Source: Candidatus Gastranaerophilales bacterium (GTDB taxonomy: Bacteria > Cyanobacteriota > Vampirovibrionia > Gastranaerophilales > Gastranaerophilaceae). From it: a stretch of DNA of 64,000 bases. The DNA is taken from the NCBI GenBank assembly GCA_944326565.1, contig CALVEL010000005.1, positions 1 through 64,000 of the forward strand, read 5' to 3'. Positions 18,475 to 29,306 of this stretch are shown in pieces (the first letter of the stretch is position 1; the number at the start of each line of letters is the position of its first letter). A program made the translations under genes and the position numbers. The notes below the pieces were generated by a model. The model ran no database searches, was not told where the DNA came from, and saw only the letters and a program-made list of their open reading frames with translations.

Positions 18475-19710
18475 TTATAATATTGCACCCTTAGGAACAA
18501 CAGTTACACCACCTGGTGAAACGTAGAATCCACGTCTTTCATCTTCTTCTCTGTTAAAACCGATACGAGTATTTGGAGGAATATCAACATTTTTGTCAAT
18601 AATAGCCCTGCGAATACGAGAATATCTTCCAATATCAACGTTTTCCATTAATATACTTTCAGAAATCTGCGAATAGCTGTTGACTCTGACTCGTGGTGAA
18701 AGTACACACCTTGATAATCCACCGCCTGAGACAATACATCCTTCAGATACCATTGAATTTGTTGCCATACCCACACGATCTCCTTCTGACCAGACAAATT
18801 TAGCCGGAGGATAATTGTAATTGAATGTTCTCAAAGGCCATTCTCTTGAATACAAATTCAACTCAGGGTTACTGTCTAATAAATCCATATTAGCTTGCCA
18901 ATAAGCATCAATACTACCTACATCGCGCCAATAGCCTCTTTCTGCATCCGTCATACCAGGAAAAGTGTTTGATGCAAAATTGTATATATAAATCCTTTTA
19001 CCTTCGCTTAATAGCATAGGTATTACATTTTTACCAAAATCGTGACTTGATGATTCGATTTTTTCATCATCAGTTAATGCTTTTAACAAGACATCTTTAT
19101 CAAAAATATAATTTCCCATTGATGCTAGACAATAATTAGGATTCCCAGGAATAGATTTTGGAGTATCTTTAGGCTTTTCAACAAAATTAGTCAAACGCCA
19201 ATTGTCATCGACTTCAATAATCCCAAATTCATGAGCCTCTTCAATAGGTATAGGAATTGCCGAAATAGTCAAATCTGCACAATTGTATTTATGAAAATCT
19301 AACATTTGAGAAACATCCATTTTATAAATATGGTCTCCGCCAAATATACAAACATACTTTGGATTTTCATCAGTTATATGAAAAACATTTTGATAAATTG
19401 CATCAGCTGTACCGCGATACCAATCAGATCCTGTACGCATTTGTGCAGGTGCTAAATCAACATATTGATTTAAAAAAGGTGAAAGTGCCCATCCCCTTGT
19501 AATATGCTTATTCAAAGAATCTGACTTGTATTGTGTTAGAACTTTTATTTTGAAAAATCCTGAATTTATAAAGTTGTTAAGTACAAAATCAATAATTCTA
19601 TACCTTCCACCAAAAGGCACTGCAGGCTTTGCCCTATCCTTCGTTAAAGGATAAAGTCTTTTTCCTTCACCACCTGCCAAAATCATAACCAAGGCATCAT
19701 CTATCGACAT
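18475..19710 (-). CDS. glgC: Glucose-1-phosphate adenylyltransferase
   Basis: GlgC makes ADP-glucose from ATP and glucose-1-phosphate, the committed step of glycogen synthesis. The 411-residue protein opens with the nucleotidyltransferase motif [19 protein letters not shown] and [11 protein letters not shown]. It continues with GGDHIYKMD and a C-terminal left-handed beta-helix region that carries the allosteric site. All core residues are present. GAGGG lies 7 nt before the ATG. It stands alone, 80 nt from the formyltransferase gene behind which it is oriented. Confidence 0.96.
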   Translation of the reverse strand: MSIDDALVMILAGGEGKRLYPLTKDRAKPAVPFGGRYRIIDFVLNNFINSGFFKIKVLTQYKSDSLNKHITRGWALSPFLNQYVDLAPAQMRTGSDWYRGTADAIYQNVFHITDENPKYVCIFGGDHIYKMDVSQMLDFHKYNCADLTISAIPIPIEEAHEFGIIEVDDNWRLTNFVEKPKDTPKSIPGNPNYCLASMGNYIFDKDVLLKALTDDEKIESSSHDFGKNVIPMLLSEGKRIYIYNFASNTFPGMTDAERGYWRDVGSIDAYWQANMDLLDSNPELNLYSREWPLRTFNYNYPPAKFVWSEGDRVGMATNSMVSEGCIVSGGGLSRCVLSPRVRVNSYSQISESILMENVDIGRYSRIRRAIIDKNVDIPPNTRIGFNREEDERRGFYVSPGGVTVVPKGAIL

Positions 19711-19792
19711 ATTTTACCCTCATCTATCTCTTTTAATATATAAAAATTATACATTAATTATCCCAAAAAATCACTAATACTTTTTAATTATT

Positions 19793-20395
19793 TTAGTATT
19801 TATTACACCCACCACAGTTTCCTCCACATCCTGATATATTAATTAGATCAGAAAAATCAAAAACTTTATCTTCTAATATTTTTTCAATTACAATAGGATA
19901 AAAAATTTGCTCTAGTTTTAAAATTTCATCTCTAAATTCATCAAAATGAGTTGAATTGGAAATCAATACTGGATATTGTGCAATAATTTTCCCTCCGTCA
20001 ATCTCTCCTGTTAAAGTATGCACCGTTACACCGCTAACTTTTACACCAGAAGAAAAAGCTCGAGCAATAGCATCCTCACCTTTGAATGCAGGAAGTAATG
20101 AAGGATGTATGTTTATAAAATGACCTGTTTCAAGAACTTTCAGCTGTATTTTTTTCGAATAATTATCCAAAGCTATTAAATCAAAATCATTCGATGCAAA
20201 ATATTCAAGATTTTCCTCAAAAGGTAAATATTTATATTTAATACCAAGTTGTTCAGCTTTTTTTAAAATATTATCATTTAGATTATTTGAAAGACAAACT
20301 ATATCAAGTTCTAAATTTTTATTATTATGCAAATATCTAACTGCTGCTTCAAATATTTCACCTTCTCCAGAACCTAAGAATGCAAGTTTTTTCAT
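19793..20395 (-). CDS. Formyltransferase, PurN-like, with Cys-rich tail
   Basis: The 200-residue protein has the formyltransferase fold: the N-terminal GSGEGEIFE loop, NIHPSLLPAFKG with the catalytic Asn-His pair near residue 105, then GVTVHTLTGEIDGG with the catalytic Asp. That fits phosphoribosylglycinamide formyltransferase (purine synthesis), but the substrate could differ. The C-terminus ends in GCGGNCGGCNKY, four Cys not part of the family core. The start is ATG 20395, with AAAGGAG 6 nt before it; the TTG two codons earlier is less likely. Confidence 0.75.
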   Translation of the reverse strand: MKKLAFLGSGEGEIFEAAVRYLHNNKNLELDIVCLSNNLNDNILKKAEQLGIKYKYLPFEENLEYFASNDFDLIALDNYSKKIQLKVLETGHFINIHPSLLPAFKGEDAIARAFSSGVKVSGVTVHTLTGEIDGGKIIAQYPVLISNSTHFDEFRDEILKLEQIFYPIVIEKILEDKVFDFSDLINISGCGGNCGGCNKY

Positions 20396-20495
20396 TATCA
20401 ACTCCTTTTATAATTAAATTTTATTACAAAAAAAATTTTTTATAGCAAAAAAAATATTTATACTTTTTATAACAAATAAATTAAAAGGAGTTTAT

Positions 20496-20858
20496 ATGAA
20501 TATACAAAACATCCCGAATTCTACATCCTTTGGATGCAAACTTAATACAATTAGTGTCATAGAAAGCACAACCGGAAAATTTTTAAAAAACGGAAATAAT
20601 GTTGAACGTATAAAACTAATCTCAAATGTTCTTGACATTAAAAAGAAAGATTTAGAGGTATTAACAAGAGATCCTCTAATAGGATTTATATGTTTTATAT
20701 CTTCAGGTAAAATTTTATCAGAAAATAATCCCCATATATTACCCATAATTGAAAAATTAAAACAAATTATGAAAATTGACAAAACCGGTGAAACAACCAA
20801 TGCTATGGTAGAAAAAATAATTAACAAATATGGACACGAATTAGACCTTAAAATATAA
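20496..20858 (+). CDS. Small hypothetical protein with MNIQNIP leader
   Basis: Unknown 120-residue protein, with AAAAGGAG before the ATG and a bidirectional terminator after it, so it is a real short transcription unit. It starts MNIQNIPNSTSFG, like the leaders of the larger unknown proteins at 13572 and 32928. The rest is a short Lys-rich, probably helical, soluble sequence with no signal peptide or membrane segment. No function can be given. Confidence 0.6.
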   Translation: MNIQNIPNSTSFGCKLNTISVIESTTGKFLKNGNNVERIKLISNVLDIKKKDLEVLTRDPLIGFICFISSGKILSENNPHILPIIEKLKQIMKIDKTGETTNAMVEKIINKYGHELDLKI

Positions 20859-20860
20859 AA

Positions 20861-20890
20861 AAAAAAGACCGTATAAAAACGGTCTTTTTT
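20861..20890. terminator. Bidirectional terminator
   Basis: AAAAAAGACCGT (20861-20872) pairs with ACGGTCTTTTTT (20879-20890), loop ATAAAA. T-runs on both strands let it end both the small plus-strand gene and oadB on the minus strand. Confidence 0.9.
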
Positions 20891-20905
20891 ATATAATACA
20901 AATCA

Positions 20906-22081
20906 TTAGTTGCATAATGCGAGTAAAATACCAGCAGCAACGGCCGATCCGATAACACCTGCTACGTTAGGTCCCATAGCGTGCATCAATAAGTAATTTT
21001 GTGGATTTGCTTCTAAACCTACTTTATTAGATACACGAGCTGCCATTGGAACAGCTGATACACCTGCAGAACCGATTAGCGGGTTAATTTTTTCTTTTGA
21101 GAATAAATTCATTATCTTAGCAAATATTACACCACCTGCTGTCGCAAGTGAGAATGCAACAATACCTAAAACTAAGATAAATAATGTTTGAGTTGTCAAG
21201 AATTGATCTGAAGATAATTTAGAACCAACTGACAAGCCTAAGAAAATAGTTACAATATTGATTAAAGCATTTTGCATTGTATCAGATAATCTATCTACAA
21301 CACCACATTCCTTACATAAGTTACCGAATGTCAAAGCCCCAACCAAAGGACATGCATCAGGCAATAAAATTATACACAAACCTAATACAACCAGCGGGAA
21401 AACTATTTTTTCACGTTTAGTAACTTCTCTTAGCTGTGTCATTTGAATTTCTCTTTCAGCTTTAGTAGTTAATAATTTCATAATTGGCGGCTGAATTACA
21501 GGAACCAATGCCATATAAGAATATGCTGCAACTGCAATCGCACCTAATAACTCAGGAGCAAGTTTTGTAGTTACATAAATAGATGTCGGGCCATCAGCAC
21601 CACCAATAATACCAATAGCACCAGCTTGAGGAAGTGTAAATCCAAAACAGCAAAGTGCTAAAAGCAAAGCACCAAATATACCGAACTGAGCTGCACCGCC
21701 TAATAGTGCAGTTTTAGGGTTTGCAATCAACGGACCAAAATCGGTCATTGCACCTACACCCATAAAGATAATCAACGGGAATAAACCTTTATGAATACCT
21801 GCTTCATAAATAATTCCTAAAAATCCGTTAGGACCTGCAATGTCAGCAACCGGAATGTTTGATAACAAACCGCCAAAAGCTATAGGTACAAGTAATAACG
21901 GCTCAAATTGTTTTTTGATACCTAACCATAGCAAGAATAAACAAATTACAATCATTATCGGAGATCCGAATTGATGAAGGAATTGTTCAAACCCGCTTGT
22001 AATTGACGGATCTACAGGCTGCACAAAGTTTGCGATACCCGTTGACTGCCAAAGTTTATATAAACTGTCTGCAATATTCAT
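20906..22081 (-). CDS. oadB: Sodium-pumping oxaloacetate decarboxylase, beta subunit
   Basis: OadB is the integral membrane subunit that decarboxylates the carboxybiotin made by OadA and exports Na+. The 391-residue protein is almost entirely hydrophobic helices. It has the conserved [21 protein letters not shown], with the Asp implicated in ion movement, and [31 protein letters not shown]-type motif split across the last third, both typical of decarboxylase beta subunits. Last gene of birA-oadG-oadA-oadB. A hairpin separates it from oadA. Relatives pair with methylmalonyl-CoA or glutaconyl-CoA, so the substrate rests on OadA. Confidence 0.9.
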   Translation of the reverse strand: MNIADSLYKLWQSTGIANFVQPVDPSITSGFEQFLHQFGSPIMIVICLFLLWLGIKKQFEPLLLVPIAFGGLLSNIPVADIAGPNGFLGIIYEAGIHKGLFPLIIFMGVGAMTDFGPLIANPKTALLGGAAQFGIFGALLLALCCFGFTLPQAGAIGIIGGADGPTSIYVTTKLAPELLGAIAVAAYSYMALVPVIQPPIMKLLTTKAEREIQMTQLREVTKREKIVFPLVVLGLCIILLPDACPLVGALTFGNLCKECGVVDRLSDTMQNALINIVTIFLGLSVGSKLSSDQFLTTQTLFILVLGIVAFSLATAGGVIFAKIMNLFSKEKINPLIGSAGVSAVPMAARVSNKVGLEANPQNYLLMHAMGPNVAGVIGSAVAAGILLALCN

Positions 22082-22111
22082 TTTTCTATCCTTCTTTTAC
22101 TATCTAATTAA

Positions 22112-22143
22112 ACTGCCTTTGTTTTATAAACTGCAAAGGCAGT
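22112..22143 (-). other. Intercistronic hairpin between oadA and oadB
   Basis: ACTGCCTTTG (22112-22121) pairs perfectly with CAAAGGCAGT (22134-22143). On the minus strand it is followed only by TTTAATTA, so it is a poor terminator. It could attenuate transcription or stabilise RNA, setting the OadA:OadB ratio; this is inference. Confidence 0.5.
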
Positions 22144-22158
22144 CTTAACTTACATTAA

Positions 22159-23946
22159 TTAACCGATTGTAACAAGTTCTTGTCCAGTCTTAACTTGATT
22201 ACCAACTTCAATATCTACTGATTTTACAGTACCTGATATAGGTGATTTAATTTCAGTTTCCATTTTCATAGCTTCTACTACTGCAATTACATCACCTTCT
22301 TGAATTGTATCACCTACACCTACAAGAACTTTTAAAACAGTACCTGGCAATGCAGCTTTTATCGGAGTAGCATCACCGCTTTCTGAAGCATGGTGTGCTT
22401 CAATACCAGCTTTTACATTGATATCATAAAGTTTACCGTTTACTGTAGCTTTATTTCCTTCTATAGCAACTGCATATTTTTTACCGTTTACAGTAACTGT
22501 ATAACCATTTGATGATTCTTCTTTATTTTCTTTAGCTGAAGGTGCATTTTTTCTTACACCAATTGTTGCTTTGCCTTCTAGGAACAAAATTCCTTTTTCT
22601 TTACAAGCAGCAGAAATAAAGATATTTTCATCATTTACTGGCAATCCAGCATCTTCTAAGCGTTTTGTAGCAGCTTTAATACCTTTTTCAGGATCTCGGT
22701 CATTGATATCGACAACCATTTCAGTTGTTGGTTGTAAATTCAATTGCTCACTTGCAATTTTAACAATTTCAGCATCAGGTTCACAAGGGGTTTTACCAAA
22801 GTATCCAAGAACCATTTTACCGTAACCTTCAGCAATTTTTTTCCATTTACCAAACATTACATTGTTAAATGCTTGTTGGAAATAGAATTGAGAAACTGGA
22901 GTAACTGATGTACCAAATCCGCCTTTTTCAACAACTTCTTTCATTGCTGCAACAACTTCAGGATATTTATCCATTAAGTTGTTATCACGAAGCATTTGAG
23001 TATTTGCAGTCAAAGCTCCACCTGGCAATGGTGATTGTATAATCATTGGATTTACAGCTAAAGCTTCAGGAGGCAAGAAATAATCTTTCATACATTCCTT
23101 GAATACTTCTTCTGTTTCTAATATTTTTTCGATATCTACACCCAAATCGTAATCAGTACCTTTTAGAGCATGCCACATTGAAACGATATCAGGTTGAGCT
23201 GTACCGCCTGATACAGGTTTCATAGACAAATCAATACCGTCAGCGCCACCGTCAAGAGCTGCTAAATAAGCTGCAAGACCAGTTCCAGCTGTCTCGTGTG
23301 AATGGAATCTTATATGTGCATCAGCACCTAAGATTTCTCTTGTACGTTTTATTGTTTCATATACTTTTCTTGGATTTGAAGTACCAGAAGCATCTTTGAA
23401 TGCTAAACTGTCAAAAGGAATACCTGCATCCAAGATATTTCTTAAAACTTTTTCATAAAAAGCAACATCATGAGCACCTTCACATCCAATAGGCAATTCC
23501 ATCATCGTAATTGTTACTTCATGTTTAAGACCATTATCTCTGATACATTGACCTGAATAAATCAAGTTATTTACATCGTTCAATGCATCAAAGTTTCTAA
23601 CTGTTGTCACACCATGTTTTTTAAACATTTTAGCGTGCAAGTTGATAATATCTCTAGGCTGAGAATCAAGACCAACAACATTTACCCCACGAGCTAATGA
23701 TTGGAGGTTAATATCAGGACCTACAGCAGCTCTGATTTTATCCATAGTTTCAAACGCATTTTCATTACAGTAGAAAATCGGTGATTGAAATCTAGCACCA
23801 CCAGCTACTTCAAAATGCTTTAGACCTGCATTAACTGCTGATTGTAAAGCAGGGATAAAATCATCTACAAACACCCTTGCTCCGTAAACAGACTGGAAAC
23901 CGTCTCTAAAAGAGGTATCCATAACTTTAATAAGTTTTTTTCCCAT
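22159..23946 (-). CDS. oadA: Biotin-dependent carboxyltransferase, OadA / pyruvate-carboxylase-B type
   Basis: The 595-residue subunit has the DRE-TIM carboxyltransferase domain (MDTSFRDGFQSVYGAR near residue 8, HSHETAGTG with metal-binding His-x-His, and the catalytic Lys region FKDASG), and a C-terminal biotinyl domain with the acceptor Lys561 in VEAMKME. It transfers the carboxyl group of oxaloacetate to biotin. The FRDGFQSVYGAR form differs from enterobacterial OadA and resembles a subfamily often annotated as pyruvate carboxylase subunit B; neighbours oadB and oadG favour the decarboxylase direction. birA is in the same operon. Confidence 0.9.
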   Translation of the reverse strand: MGKKLIKVMDTSFRDGFQSVYGARVFVDDFIPALQSAVNAGLKHFEVAGGARFQSPIFYCNENAFETMDKIRAAVGPDINLQSLARGVNVVGLDSQPRDIINLHAKMFKKHGVTTVRNFDALNDVNNLIYSGQCIRDNGLKHEVTITMMELPIGCEGAHDVAFYEKVLRNILDAGIPFDSLAFKDASGTSNPRKVYETIKRTREILGADAHIRFHSHETAGTGLAAYLAALDGGADGIDLSMKPVSGGTAQPDIVSMWHALKGTDYDLGVDIEKILETEEVFKECMKDYFLPPEALAVNPMIIQSPLPGGALTANTQMLRDNNLMDKYPEVVAAMKEVVEKGGFGTSVTPVSQFYFQQAFNNVMFGKWKKIAEGYGKMVLGYFGKTPCEPDAEIVKIASEQLNLQPTTEMVVDINDRDPEKGIKAATKRLEDAGLPVNDENIFISAACKEKGILFLEGKATIGVRKNAPSAKENKEESSNGYTVTVNGKKYAVAIEGNKATVNGKLYDINVKAGIEAHHASESGDATPIKAALPGTVLKVLVGVGDTIQEGDVIAVVEAMKMETEIKSPISGTVKSVDIEVGNQVKTGQELVTIG

Positions 23947-23989
23947 AATCTATATCCTTTCGTAATAATTGATTAAATTCAAACTTTAA

Positions 23990-24235
23990 CTAACCTTGAG
24001 CTTTTGCAACAGCAATTGCAACTGCTATTGCTTCCTCTTCTGAAACATTGGCTCTTTTGCCAGGTTTTTCAACAACTTTAACTTCTTCAGGGAATAATTT
24101 ATTCAAAAACTGAACAGTTTTTGACATACCTCCCATTGTAAAAACAAGCACAACTAGAAATGCGAATACAAATCCCATACCTATTCCCATAAGGGTAAAA
24201 CCTTGTTCTAAAAGTACTAAAAATTCTCCATTCAT
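23990..24235 (-). CDS. oadG: Oxaloacetate decarboxylase, gamma subunit
   Basis: OadG is a small single-pass subunit that holds OadA to the membrane OadB. The 81-residue protein has one N-terminal membrane helix (about 12-34, GIGMGFVFAFLVVLVFTMGG) and a short cytoplasmic tail ending in EEEAIAVAIAVAKAQG, typical of OadG/MmdD. It starts inside the birA stop (4-nt ATGA overlap), so it is coupled to the biotin ligase, and oadA begins 43 nt downstream. Confidence 0.88.
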   Translation of the reverse strand: MNGEFLVLLEQGFTLMGIGMGFVFAFLVVLVFTMGGMSKTVQFLNKLFPEEVKVVEKPGKRANVSEEEAIAVAIAVAKAQG

Positions 24236-24951
24236 AATATATCTCCTATTGTAAGTACAAATTCTTCATTATTTTTTTCAAGTACTAAAGCTCCGCTATT
24301 ATTAACAGATTTAGCAATTCCTTCTTTAGTTTCATTAAACGTCTGCACAGCAATTTCTTTATCTAAAAACATTGCATGGGCTAGGTAATCATGCTTAATT
24401 AAAGAAAAACCTTTTTCTAAGAATCTATTATAATCCTCAAAAAAAGTATTTAGCAAATTATTTAAAAATTCATTACAATCAATATTTTTTCCGATTTCTA
24501 GATAAAGTGAGGTAACTTCTTTATCTTTGACTTGTTTTACCTCATCAAAATCAGCTGAAATATTTACACCAAAGCCAAGTATAAGACCTCTAAAACTATT
24601 TCCTTGCATAACTGTCTCTGATAGTATTCCAGCAATTTTTTTGCCGTTAATAAGAACATCATTAGGCCATTTTATCTGAGCAACAAGTCCATACTCCTCA
24701 AATATTTTACATAATTTAACCGATAAATATTGAGTAAGGTTTGCAAACTTTTCATTAAACTCATAGCCCGGTTTAAGAATGAGAGATACAAATAAATTTT
24801 GATTTCCCAAATCAAGCCATGAGCGACACAATCTGCCTCTTCCTGCAGTTTGATGCTTAGCAACTATCACAGTCTTATCAGCTAATGAGTCCAAATTCCT
24901 TTTACCATAAAGGTTTGTAGAATCAACCTCATCGAGGTATAAAAAATTCAT
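24232..24951 (-). CDS. birA: Biotin-protein ligase
   Basis: BirA attaches biotin to the acceptor Lys of carboxylases and decarboxylases. The 239-residue protein has TNLYGKRN near the N-terminus, then QTAGRGRLCRSW (the biotinoyl-AMP-binding loop) and IKWPNDVLINGKKIAGIL, all intact. It lacks the N-terminal DNA-binding winged helix of group II ligases, so it is a group I enzyme without repressor function. It is first in an operon with oadG, oadA and oadB, so the ligase is made with its substrate. GAGAGGG precedes the ATG. Confidence 0.93.
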   Translation of the reverse strand: MNFLYLDEVDSTNLYGKRNLDSLADKTVIVAKHQTAGRGRLCRSWLDLGNQNLFVSLILKPGYEFNEKFANLTQYLSVKLCKIFEEYGLVAQIKWPNDVLINGKKIAGILSETVMQGNSFRGLILGFGVNISADFDEVKQVKDKEVTSLYLEIGKNIDCNEFLNNLLNTFFEDYNRFLEKGFSLIKHDYLAHAMFLDKEIAVQTFNETKEGIAKSVNNSGALVLEKNNEEFVLTIGDIL

Positions 24952-25006
24952 ATATCCCTCTCTAAAATTTTCTTTATACAGTTATTCTATTACAAACAAA
25001 AAAAAT

Positions 25007-25035
25007 TTGCGATTTTTTTTTTGTTGAGTTAGAAT
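25007..25035 (+). promoter_or_regulatory. Promoter of the ATP synthase operon
   Basis: TTGCGA (25007-25012) and TAGAAT (25030-25035) are 17 nt apart. The start site would be near 25042, and AAAGGGAG follows before ATG 25057. The divergent birA operon must initiate within the same 105-nt gap. Confidence 0.6.
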
Positions 25036-25056
25036 GAAAACGAAAAGGGAGAGAAA

Positions 25057-25746
25057 ATGGAACATTGGATTTATACTTTTAATGTTTTAGGACATGCGGT
25101 TTCTGTAAATATGGACACATTGATTACAATGTGGTTTTCAATGTTTCTGCTTATAGTGCTTGCATTTATTACAACAAGAAAAACTTCTATATTTCCCTCC
25201 AAACTGCAAATTATTGCAGAAGGAATTATTAACTACTTTGACAATATTGCAAAGGGTAGCATGGGTGAAGACCAGGCAAAAAAGCATTTACCATTAATAT
25301 TGACCCTTTTTATGTTTATATTAACCGCAAATTTAGTAGGGCAACTGCCATGGCATTTAGTACATTTAAAAACCGGTGAATTAGCATCACCAAATAACGA
25401 TATTAATATGACAGCAGCGATGGCGATAGTTGTTTCATTATATTACATATACTACGGAGTAAAGAAAAAGGGATTTCACTTTTTCTTTCATGGGTTCAGT
25501 GTTGACGGGATAATTATTACACTTGTAGATACACTTGAGCTTTTTGTGAGACCTTTTTCACTTGCTCTGCGACTTTTCGCAAATATTTTTGCAGGAGAAG
25601 TATTAGTATTTACTGTTCTTGGAATTTTTGCATATTTTATTCCACTTCCATTCATGCTTTTTGAGCTTTTTGTAGCTCTTATTCAAGCACTTGTATTTAC
25701 ACTTCTTTCTACAACATATCTATCTATGGCAATAAATGAAGAATAA
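25057..25746 (+). CDS. atpB: F-type ATP synthase subunit a
   Basis: Subunit a of the membrane F0 sector carries the two half-channels for the coupling ion. The 229-residue protein has about five to six membrane helices. The essential Arg is in LALRLFANIFAGEVLVF near residue 170, and the last helix pair contains FVALIQALVFTLLSTTYLSMA. First gene of the cluster. AAAGGGAGAG precedes the ATG. The order a-c-b'-b-delta-alpha-gamma matches cyanobacteria, except that an atpI gene is missing before it. Confidence 0.95.
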   Translation: MEHWIYTFNVLGHAVSVNMDTLITMWFSMFLLIVLAFITTRKTSIFPSKLQIIAEGIINYFDNIAKGSMGEDQAKKHLPLILTLFMFILTANLVGQLPWHLVHLKTGELASPNNDINMTAAMAIVVSLYYIYYGVKKKGFHFFFHGFSVDGIIITLVDTLELFVRPFSLALRLFANIFAGEVLVFTVLGIFAYFIPLPFMLFELFVALIQALVFTLLSTTYLSMAINEE

Positions 25747-25767
25747 ATAAAATAAGGAGAAAAAATT

Positions 25768-26013
25768 ATGGCAATTGAACAATTAGCAAACTTAGATTTA
25801 GCAAAATTAGGCGCTGGTATTGCAATCGGCTTTGGTGCAATCGGCGGAGGTTTAGGCTTAGGTATTGCAACAAAAGGTGTACTTGATGCAATTGCCAGAC
25901 AGCCTGAAATTAAAGATGAAGCTTTTAAAAACTTTATTATTGGTGCAGGTCTTGCTGAAGCAACAGCGATTTATGCACTTCTCATAGCTTTGTTATTGAT
26001 ATTCGTAAAATAA
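25768..26013 (+). CDS. atpE: F-type ATP synthase subunit c
   Basis: The 81-residue hairpin forms the rotating c-ring. The ion-binding Glu64 lies in helix 2 (AGLAEATAIYALLIAL), and the polar loop has ARQPE (43-47). In sodium-type rings helix 1 has Gln and the Glu is followed by Ser; here these positions are Leu31 and Ala65, so the ring is predicted to carry protons. AAGGAG precedes the ATG. Strongly expressed subunit, as the good ribosome site suggests. Confidence 0.95.
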   Translation: MAIEQLANLDLAKLGAGIAIGFGAIGGGLGLGIATKGVLDAIARQPEIKDEAFKNFIIGAGLAEATAIYALLIALLLIFVK

Positions 26014-26036
26014 AAACTAGAATATAGGACAGATTT

Positions 26037-26507
26037 ATGTTTGAATTTAATGCAACATTTTTAGTAGCAATGATAAGTTTTGTAGTATTCGTTATAATTA
26101 TGAATGCTATATTATACAAACCTATACTTTCGATAATAGAAGAAAGACAAGCTTATATTGACAAAAACAATAATGATGCGATTGATTCAAAAAATAAAAT
26201 TCAAAACATACTTGATGACAAAGAAAAACGCTTAAATGATGCAAATATTGAGTCAAAAAAAATTATATCTGAAAGAGTTCAAAAAGAAAATGAAAATTCG
26301 ACAGTGATAACAGAAAAAACAAAAGCTGAATCTTTAGCTGATATTAGCTCTGCAAAAGATGAACTTTTGAATGAATCAATTCAGACAACTGAAGTTTTAA
26401 AAACAAATATCAAAGATTTAGCTGAAAAAATTTCTGAAAAAATTCTTGGTGAAAACTTTGCGATAGAAAATTTCGACAATGAAATCATAGATAAGGTGCT
26501 TAAATGA
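26037..26507 (+). CDS. atpF2: F-type ATP synthase subunit b' (second b-type subunit)
   Basis: This 156-residue peripheral-stalk subunit has an N-terminal membrane helix (about 5-25) ending in A-I-L-Y-K-P-I, then a long charged coiled coil. The Y-K-P-I end is typical of b and b' subunits. A second b-type gene follows, so the stalk is probably a b/b' heterodimer as in cyanobacteria and photosynthetic bacteria. In cyanobacterial nomenclature b' is called atpG. Its stop overlaps the next start by 4 nt (ATGA). Confidence 0.85.
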   Translation: MFEFNATFLVAMISFVVFVIIMNAILYKPILSIIEERQAYIDKNNNDAIDSKNKIQNILDDKEKRLNDANIESKKIISERVQKENENSTVITEKTKAESLADISSAKDELLNESIQTTEVLKTNIKDLAEKISEKILGENFAIENFDNEIIDKVLK

Positions 26508-27001
26508 ATACAATTGCTCACATTTGGAATACTATAGTTACAAGCAACTTTTTCAATTTTGTTGTAATGGTGCTGATTTTAGCTTGGATTATTAAAAAAT
26601 TTGATCTAATAAATAAACTTGAAAATTCAAAATCAAAAATCAAAGAAGTAATTAAAAATTCAGAACGAGAAAAAATTAATGCTCAAAATGAATTTTTAAA
26701 AACACAAAAATCAGTTGAATACCTAGAAGATGAAATTAAAATAAAACTTGAGGATGCTGAAAAAAGGGCAGAGACAATTGCTAAAAGTATTGAAATTCAG
26801 ACTGAGGAGAAAGTAAAAAAAATAAAAAGCAACATTTCACGAGTTATCCAAGCTGAGGAAAAAACAATCTCAGCAAAACTTTCCCAAAAAACAGCAAAAG
26901 CATCTTCAGAAATTGCAAAAGCACACATAAAATCTGTTTTGCAAGCACACCCAGAATTGCATGAAAAATATATTAACCAAAGTATTGAAGAATTAGGATA
27001 A
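26504..27001 (+). CDS. atpF: F-type ATP synthase subunit b
   Basis: The second b-type stalk subunit (165 residues) has a membrane helix at about 12-33 (NFFNFVVMVLILAWIIKKF) and a Lys/Glu-rich coiled coil to the C-terminus. It starts within the b' stop codon, with AAGGTG upstream, so the two stalk subunits are translationally coupled. Sequence similarity between the two is low, as usual for b/b' pairs. Confidence 0.85.
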   Translation: MNTIAHIWNTIVTSNFFNFVVMVLILAWIIKKFDLINKLENSKSKIKEVIKNSEREKINAQNEFLKTQKSVEYLEDEIKIKLEDAEKRAETIAKSIEIQTEEKVKKIKSNISRVIQAEEKTISAKLSQKTAKASSEIAKAHIKSVLQAHPELHEKYINQSIEELG

Positions 27002-27004
27002 AAT

Positions 27005-29072
<2,068 letters not shown>

Positions 29073-29087
29073 GAAAGGAGATAAAAT

Positions 29088-29300
29088 ATGAAATGTTATT
29101 ATCACCATGACAGAGATGCTTTCGGAATTTGTTCAAATTGCGGTAAAGGGTTATGTCTTGAATGTATGCAGGGAAAAAACGGTAAAATATTTTGCAAAAA
29201 TTCTAAATGCAGCAAATATTTAAACATGTTACTGACTCCAAGTCAGATAGTTATTTTAATCCTTTTGATTATAGCAGTATTTTTACTAATTATGGACTAA
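29088..29300 (+). CDS. Small B-box-like zinc-finger membrane protein inside the ATP synthase operon
   Basis: This 70-residue protein has a metal-binding head: C3-x2-H6, C15-x2-C18, C23-x2-C26 and C36/C41, spacing like a B-box zinc finger. A C-terminal membrane helix (about 53-69) follows. A strong AAAGGAG lies before the ATG, and it sits 15 nt after atpA and 6 nt before gamma, so it is expressed with the synthase. I know of no such gene in standard atp operons. It could aid assembly or respond to redox or metal, which is inference. The head, facing the cytoplasm, would be near F1. Confidence 0.75.
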   Translation: MKCYYHHDRDAFGICSNCGKGLCLECMQGKNGKIFCKNSKCSKYLNMLLTPSQIVILILLIIAVFLLIMD

Positions 29301-29306
29301 GTAATT

